This document shows, piece by piece, positions 7,267 through 12,111 of a stretch of DNA of 12,111 nt (the stretch's first letter is position 1; the number at the start of each line of letters is the position of its first letter). Made by a program: the position numbers and the translations under genes. The notes under the pieces were generated by a model. That model ran no database searches. It worked only from the letters and a program-made list of their open reading frames with translations, and was not told where the DNA came from. The stretch lies in NCBI GenBank assembly GCA_002708065.1, contig PAOO01000056.1, forward strand, positions 1 to 12,111, given 5' to 3'. This stretch comes from Chloroflexota bacterium. GTDB taxonomy: Bacteria; Chloroflexota; Dehalococcoidia; Lucifugimonadales; UBA826.

Positions 7267-9978
7267 TTAATTCATTTCCTTGTCAATAGATTCTAGTAAT
7301 ACCTCTTGCGCACGCTGGAAACTCGGCGCTATCTCCAGCGCGTATAGCACATTCTGCTTGGCTTCCATAGCTTGACCGTTGCGAAGGTAAGCCTCCGCTA
7401 GGTTGGTATGAGCTTCAACCGGATCATTGATTTCTAGTCTCAAAAGGATCTCATACTCGGTGACAGCCAATTCATTATCATCAATTCTGTCGGCATAAAG
7501 CGCTTTCAATTGATGTACGTCGGATCTATAAGGATCTACCTGAATTGCCCGGTCAATATAGTAAGCCGTCCTTTCAAAGTTACCTTCCTCAAGGGCAGCA
7601 TCCGCCAAAATCATGGCTGAGTCGTAATCATGCTGTAAGTTCTCCAGCAATATTCCCAGCCATTGCAACTGGGCTTCTCGGTTACCTTCTTGCTCGTAAA
7701 TTTGCGAGAGAACAAGGGCAGGACTCGGGTAACCGGTATAATTGGGCAGCAGACCGTAAGCCTGCTCTAGGGAAATTTTTGCTTCAGAGAAATTCTCTTC
7801 CTTGAACAACACTATACCGAGCTGCAGGTGCGCTTGGAAATCCCGCTCATTCTCCTCGATACGAGAACGCATGTGTTGTTTTAACGACGCATTATTATAT
7901 AGCTCCGCCAAGATGGCACTAGAATTTTCACGGACGCCATGACCATGACCTTCTCCCTCATCCGGCATGTCTTCGGAATGCACGTATAGATTTATTTCTT
8001 CCACGCGCTGATTGATCCAGGAGCGAAAACCGCTATCGAATTCATCCATGGATAAATTAAAGACTTCGGAGAATCGCTCGTTGTCCTCCTTTATAAAGGC
8101 ATATTGTTTAACCAATTGAACCAGTTTATCAAACCCGTAATTCTGAGAAATGTAATCCACTACCAAGTATGACTGGAAGTAGGCAAACCCAAGATCGGCG
8201 TTATTACGCGCGCCCGAAAAGCCGGAATTAAGCTCGGCGACGTGCAATAGTTTGTCTTCCTCGGCTGCACGCACAAGATCCAGTCCTTGTGACCTCCCCC
8301 AGTAAGGACGACCTTCCCGTTCCTCCCATACCGAGATACCCTCTGATAGCCATCGCGGCATACGATTATTAGTCATTTGCAATGTGATCACGTGCATGAA
8401 TTCATGCCAGACGATCTCCTGCCAGTTCGCCGAAAGGGTATCTGGTGAAATCAAAGTAATCACCTTACCGAAGCAGATACCCACTAGAGGCCCAATATCC
8501 GGAAGACCAACGGAGCGCACGGCAAAGTCCTCAGTATTTTCAAATATCTCTATGAGAATAGGCCCTTCAGGTTCGAAGCCATATTTTTCAGTAAGAGTAT
8601 CCCAGCTCTCTTCCAACAGTGGCTCCAGGTAAGGCCAAAGGATGTCAGCATCATTCTGGCTCATGTGCACTCTGAAATGCCCACTCTCCTGCGTGGTATA
8701 GGTTTCAAGGGTATCAAACACTTTCAGCATATTAGACGTCATAACATTAAAAGGATCGTTTTCGAACCCTATTTCCAAGTTGGCCTTGCCTTCTTCTTCT
8801 TCTCCAAGTCGAATCAGGTTGCTTCCAAGCAGTGTATATCCTTGCCAGTACTGCGGATCTGCTTCGATCGCCGCCCTGGCATACTCCACCGCCTCTGTGA
8901 ATAGGTAATTATTTCCAAAGGCATCAGCCACATCGCCCAAAAATCTTGAATTATTGGGACTGAATGCATCAACTTGGGCACGGTATCTTTCATAATCTTC
9001 GTCGCGCTCCTCAAGCGCTGCACGAGCTGCAAGGACGCTAAGTGTTTTCACAGACTCGGGGTTCAGGGCCAAACCACGAGTGAAATAATCTTGAGCTTCG
9101 TCTTGCCGGCTGTTCATCATCAGTAATTGACCATAGGTCTCGAGAGCAGGAACAAAATTTGGATTTATAGCGAGGGCTCTCTGCAGGGCACGCTCATCTC
9201 CCACCACCTTGGCGATTCCAACCAGAGCGGGAGTATAGCGGCTGTTTATTTCCAGGGCTTCCTGGTAAGAACGCTCGGCATCGCTCGCATTGTATTTCTC
9301 AAGAAACAGGTCCCCCCACAAAACATGAGCCTCAAGATTGTTAGGGTTAGCGCGGATAGCTTCGTTGAACAGACTGTTGGCATCGTGAAAGTTGTCCATT
9401 AACCAACTTGCCAGAGCCACCATAGCAACGTCCTCGGAGGAGAATACCAGCCCATTGTTATATTGCTGAACTGCCTGATCAAGGGTCTGGATAGAGGCTT
9501 GTTTCTGGCCGACAAATTTCAAGAGACTGCCGTACTGTACTAAAGTACGGACAGGTGGATTATCCATATCCCGAACTATGACCTCTAGTATAGCCAGTGC
9601 TTCTTGGGACCGACCTATAGACCGCTTTACCTCAGCCAGCTGAGTACTGCACAAGGGGAAACGTGCATAGTCATCACCCTCGATGGCGTCTTCCACAACT
9701 CGCATGGCCTCCTGAGAGTTACCCATCATGAAGAAGGCTTTACTGGCTCCTACTAACCCATCATTGTGATCAAGTCCATCTGCCATCTGAAATACGTCAC
9801 TGGCGGCCGCATAAGATCCAGCCAACAAGAGTTGCTCACCGCGCACTAAGGGTGACTCCCCAGTGTTGGTCTGGTTATCCTGAGCAAACGTGTTGAACGA
9901 AACCATGAGACCCCAAAGGACCAGCAACTGAACCTTCTTAATATGCCCAGTCATGTAGTTACGGTAATAGAGTTTCAT
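7267..9978 (-). CDS. Exported TPR protein with embedded HExxH (peptidase MA-like) metallopeptidase domain
   Basis: With the start at 9978 this protein has 903 residues. A signal peptide (basic segment, then VQLLVLWGLMVSFNTFAQ at 16-33) leads to many TPR units in the N-terminal half (about 40-420). A gluzincin-type peptidase domain at about 430-655 carries IVWHEFMHVITL (522-533), with zinc-binding HEFMH at 525-529 and WLSEGISVWEE (543-553) giving the third ligand Glu546, so the site looks intact. A short acidic/His patch (EDMPDEGEGHGHG, 669-681) follows, then a second TPR block (about 710-895). The start at 9978 has AAGG 7 bases upstream and overlaps the preceding gene's 3' end by 20 bases. 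A later ATG (9954) lacks such a site, and the open frame further upstream to 10083 would put an unlikely leader before the signal peptide. Probable role: periplasmic protein-binding peptidase; substrate unknown. Confidence 0.9.
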   Translation of the reverse strand: MKLYYRNYMTGHIKKVQLLVLWGLMVSFNTFAQDNQTNTGESPLVRGEQLLLAGSYAAASDVFQMADGLDHNDGLVGASKAFFMMGNSQEAMRVVEDAIEGDDYARFPLCSTQLAEVKRSIGRSQEALAILEVIVRDMDNPPVRTLVQYGSLLKFVGQKQASIQTLDQAVQQYNNGLVFSSEDVAMVALASWLMDNFHDANSLFNEAIRANPNNLEAHVLWGDLFLEKYNASDAERSYQEALEINSRYTPALVGIAKVVGDERALQRALAINPNFVPALETYGQLLMMNSRQDEAQDYFTRGLALNPESVKTLSVLAARAALEERDEDYERYRAQVDAFSPNNSRFLGDVADAFGNNYLFTEAVEYARAAIEADPQYWQGYTLLGSNLIRLGEEEEGKANLEIGFENDPFNVMTSNMLKVFDTLETYTTQESGHFRVHMSQNDADILWPYLEPLLEESWDTLTEKYGFEPEGPILIEIFENTEDFAVRSVGLPDIGPLVGICFGKVITLISPDTLSANWQEIVWHEFMHVITLQMTNNRMPRWLSEGISVWEEREGRPYWGRSQGLDLVRAAEEDKLLHVAELNSGFSGARNNADLGFAYFQSYLVVDYISQNYGFDKLVQLVKQYAFIKEDNERFSEVFNLSMDEFDSGFRSWINQRVEEINLYVHSEDMPDEGEGHGHGVRENSSAILAELYNNASLKQHMRSRIEENERDFQAHLQLGIVLFKEENFSEAKISLEQAYGLLPNYTGYPSPALVLSQIYEQEGNREAQLQWLGILLENLQHDYDSAMILADAALEEGNFERTAYYIDRAIQVDPYRSDVHQLKALYADRIDDNELAVTEYEILLRLEINDPVEAHTNLAEAYLRNGQAMEAKQNVLYALEIAPSFQRAQEVLLESIDKEMN
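8392..8406 (-). other. HEFMH zinc-binding motif codons of the TPR metallopeptidase
   Basis: These codons encode the His-Glu-Phe-Met-His motif, the zinc-binding and catalytic signature of gluzincins. The third ligand is provided 17 residues downstream by the Glu of WLSEG, the spacing usual in peptidase MA-like domains. Confidence 0.85.
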
Positions 9979-11008
9979 TGAATTGCCTTGTAGTCCGAGC
10001 CAGTTCCACCAAAAATCCTTCCATTTGCTGCCAATAATCAGCTTCCAGAAAATCGGCCTTGCGTCCCCGTAATATAAAAACATCTCGCTCTAATTCTTGC
10101 ATCCTAGCTTTGAGAGCAAGTTGTTCCCGTGACAAGTCTGCTTGACTATCAACCAGTGTGTCTATGTAAGCAATCTCTGCTAGCCTTCCATCAACTGCGT
10201 CGGAATTAGGCTCCAGTGCAAAAAGCGAATCACCGTTATCATCCAGACCCGCGTGTTCGGAAGCCAATCTACCCTGACCCTCATACCAGGCCTCAACGTT
10301 GCTCTTGGCGTATTCAAAAGCCTCCAGCATCGACACTCGGTTGTTCTTGTCCCGATCACCGTTGCGATTATCCAGCGCTTCGATAAAATAACGCGAAAAC
10401 ACCGGATCGTAACGCTCTGAAGGGGACCGAGTTGATGAAATTACTACGCGCCCCTCACTTGAAAGGGACGCTGAAAAGCCGTAGCTTGCGCTGGTTGTGT
10501 TTATGATGGCAATGTCTTGTTCATTAAATTGATCAAGCAAGTCGGCAAATTCAAGACCGGTTATGTCCGGGCCAACAATATTGAACTTGGCTTCTTCATC
10601 GGATCCAGATCCGTGCCCAATCAGGTAGAGGATGATCTGGTCACCGGTTTCAACTTGCTCCTTTAGATCTGCCAATCCCTGTTCAATACCGACACGATCA
10701 CAGGCTCCATCCACACGCTCACCACCGGTAAAATTGGTTTCTCCACGATCATATAACAGGCTTATCGTGTCGGAGCTGTAACCATAATCCCGCGCCAGAA
10801 TATCATGTAAGGAAAACGCCCATTGCCGAAACTTCAACTGATTTTCTTCACCCACTGAAGGCCCTACCAGAATCACAGCGTACTTCGAGGAATTAGGACT
10901 ATTCAGAAAAAAATTGCTGCTATTTTCAACCCCAGAGAGCTGGGCTGCAGCCTCGGCAGTCATTCCGAAAAGTGTTATAGCAACAAGCAATGCTTTTGTA
11001 TTTCTCAT
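9959..11008 (-). CDS. Exported caspase/legumain-like (clan CD) protein lacking the catalytic cysteine
   Basis: From the ATG at 11008 this is a 349-residue protein with a textbook signal peptide (MRNTKALLVAITLFGMTAEA, cleavage near residue 22). YAVILVGPSVGEENQLKFR (43-61) and GDQIILYLIGHGSGSD (122-137) match clan CD peptidases of the C13/C14 type, with the catalytic His at 132. In the second catalytic strand, where family members read roughly (E/D)xCxSG, this protein reads IINTTSASYG (168-177): Thr/Ser replace Cys. Its only mature cysteine is Cys103, well before the His. An EF-hand-like loop spans 218-229. A likely coiled coil covers about 275-320. GGTGAG lies 10 bases before this ATG. An in-frame ATG at 11047, one base after the upstream stop, is the alternative start but would bury the signal peptide. 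Probably a pseudopeptidase. Confidence 0.85.
   Translation of the reverse strand: MRNTKALLVAITLFGMTAEAAAQLSGVENSSNFFLNSPNSSKYAVILVGPSVGEENQLKFRQWAFSLHDILARDYGYSSDTISLLYDRGETNFTGGERVDGACDRVGIEQGLADLKEQVETGDQIILYLIGHGSGSDEEAKFNIVGPDITGLEFADLLDQFNEQDIAIINTTSASYGFSASLSSEGRVVISSTRSPSERYDPVFSRYFIEALDNRNGDRDKNNRVSMLEAFEYAKSNVEAWYEGQGRLASEHAGLDDNGDSLFALEPNSDAVDGRLAEIAYIDTLVDSQADLSREQLALKARMQELERDVFILRGRKADFLEADYWQQMEGFLVELARTTRQFNETLLP
10484..10501 (-). other. Degenerate caspase-like nucleophile site (NTTSAS)
   Basis: These codons encode Asn-Thr-Thr-Ser-Ala-Ser at the end of the hydrophobic strand after the conserved His-Gly. That is where clan CD peptidases carry the catalytic Cys. No Cys codon occurs in this segment. 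The alignment is by eye from the strand-motif order. Confidence 0.7.
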
Positions 11009-11048
11009 AAATCCACAGCTCACCACATCGCCCGTTCCAGTCCTCATT

Positions 11049-12111
11049 CTATGAAAGCCCACGCATACGTCTTGCAATCCAGTCTATGCTCATTATCAGG
11101 ATCAACAAACCCAGTAACCAAGGCCGGTCCCATAAATCGATTTGAACCTCCCGTGAATATGCATTGGGGGTGAATTCGACAATATCGGCCAAGCTGCCCA
11201 CTTCTGCGAGGTTAAAGTAACTGCCACCACTAACCTCAGCGATACGAGCTAGAAGACCAACATCCTTCTCAGCATTGGTATATTCTCGCAACGATGGGGT
11301 AACAACAAATGCTGCCCGCTTTTCGGACCCGTCTGCACTTGCATCTCCAGCCGCACTAGCTACATCTACTAACAGACTGTAGACACCTTCATCTTCCGCA
11401 TTAAAACTCGCCCGGTACACTCCATCCTGTTCAATATCCCATTCCATAGGAATGTCTGTAGCCTGATCCAAGGGATTTGTAGTTTGCACCCAAAGGGCGG
11501 CGTCATTGTCAGGCTCGTATTGATCGTTTAAAACCCTAGCGATGATATTAACCTCGTCGCCTACATTGTAGAATTCCTGATCGAATTCTATCGTAATACG
11601 CTCCGGGGCTGATGTGCTTAGCCACCGTAATATCTGGCGCCAGATGGTTTCATGCGACAAATCGGCTGAGGGCTGCATCATCTGCCAACGCCAAGTACTC
11701 GCTGTGTTAATCGAGATACTGCGGCCACTACCATAACGCTGTGACGCAATAATGGGTAATGCCTGGTTCTGATACTGCAATAATGGATGTTCTAGAAGTA
11801 CGGTTGCCCCAGACTTGATACGGCCAGTCACGTATATGCCCTGTAGCTCTGGGAATTGCCTCCATAAGTTGAGATTTTCTGAATCGTCGGTGGACAAACG
11901 CAGCAAGGGCGAGAATTCACCGTTGTTGGTCAATCTGGGGAAATACAATTCCCCAGTCGGGTGCTCTCCGCGTCGGATCCCCCCCCGCAGATGGGATGGC
12001 AGGAAACTCTCTTCCACCAGAGTTACCGGCAATATATCGGCGATCGGTGTGCTAATGAATTCCACATCCACCATACCACTCATCAGAAACCCTCCACCTC
12101 GCTCAGCCACA
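11049..12111 (-). CDS. Membrane-anchored glutamine-amidotransferase-like protein, C-terminal part
   Basis: This is the 3' part of a larger gene that enters from beyond the right edge; 354 codons including the stop are visible and no true start is in the window. The first visible residues, ERGGGFLMSGMVDVEF, followed by TPIADILPV (21-29), match the conserved core of the large amidotransferase-like proteins of MoxR-Bat loci. A conserved ASQRYGSGRS (122-131) with a downstream TWRWQM (139-144) follows, then Ig-like beta-rich sequence (about 170-270) and a C-terminal membrane span (about 330-346) ending in basic IARRMRGLS. No cysteine occurs in this part. The missing N-terminus usually has two membrane segments and often a VWA domain; that is family knowledge, not seen here. 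Gene order makes it the upstream neighbour of the caspase-like gene, whose start lies 40 bases (or 1 base) after its stop. Confidence 0.85.
   Translation of the reverse strand, partial: VAERGGGFLMSGMVDVEFISTPIADILPVTLVEESFLPSHLRGGIRRGEHPTGELYFPRLTNNGEFSPLLRLSTDDSENLNLWRQFPELQGIYVTGRIKSGATVLLEHPLLQYQNQALPIIASQRYGSGRSISINTASTWRWQMMQPSADLSHETIWRQILRWLSTSAPERITIEFDQEFYNVGDEVNIIARVLNDQYEPDNDAALWVQTTNPLDQATDIPMEWDIEQDGVYRASFNAEDEGVYSLLVDVASAAGDASADGSEKRAAFVVTPSLREYTNAEKDVGLLARIAEVSGGSYFNLAEVGSLADIVEFTPNAYSREVQIDLWDRPWLLGLLILIMSIDWIARRMRGLS

Noticed and set aside
9979..10083. N-terminal extension of the TPR-peptidase in frame back to base 10083.
   Set aside because: It would overlap the caspase-like gene by 125 bases and place some 35 odd residues ahead of an already good signal peptide; the ATG at 9978 has a ribosome binding site.
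11009..11077. Earlier starts for the caspase-like gene (11077 or 11047).
   Set aside because: They would overlap or abut the upstream gene and place 13-23 extra residues before a complete signal peptide. The start at 11047 remains possible, the one at 11077 much less so.

Overview
The window looks like part of a Gram-negative bacterial chromosome, most plausibly a marine or environmental gammaproteobacterium. I infer this from the gene families and their order, the Sec-type signal peptides on several exported proteins, and a base composition that looks like the mid-40s % GC by eye. It contains no rRNA, tRNA, insertion sequence, CRISPR array or phage gene that I can see. Seven genes fill the right four fifths on the minus strand, and two unrelated genes lie on the left.

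Left part (1-2086). An acyltransferase-3 family membrane protein reads leftward off the window edge. It diverges, across a 157-base AT-rich promoter region, from a rightward CNNM/DUF21 membrane protein with a CBS pair. The CNNM gene then converges on the large minus-strand operon across about 360 bases (2087-2449) with no confident gene. That stretch holds a weak hairpin, a 7C-8T homopolymer tract and one doubtful 46-codon ORF.

Main operon (12111 down to 2450, minus strand). In transcription order the genes are: the C-terminal part of a membrane-anchored glutamine-amidotransferase-like protein; an exported caspase/legumain-like protein that lacks the expected catalytic cysteine; an exported TPR protein with an embedded HExxH metallopeptidase domain; an exported DUF4159 protein with a TTG start; a MoxR AAA+ ATPase; a cytoplasmic DUF58 protein with a VWA-type MIDAS; and a BatA-type membrane protein with a VWA domain and an amidotransferase-like segment. 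Spacing runs from short overlaps to gaps of at most about 40 bases, so the set is very probably one transcript that begins outside the window.

How the genes may work together (inference). MoxR ATPases are generally thought to act as chaperones that remodel VWA-domain partners. DUF58 and the BatA protein are the natural partners here, one in the cytoplasm and one in the inner membrane. The upstream genes supply periplasmic domains: three amidotransferase-like folds with no cysteine in the visible mature sequence, one caspase-like fold with Thr/Ser in place of Cys, and one apparently intact zinc peptidase. A reasonable hypothesis is an envelope-maturation or stress machine in which most 'enzyme' folds serve as binding or assembly modules and the TPR metallopeptidase is the one catalytic periplasmic component. 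The individual families are known, but the function of this assembly is not established.
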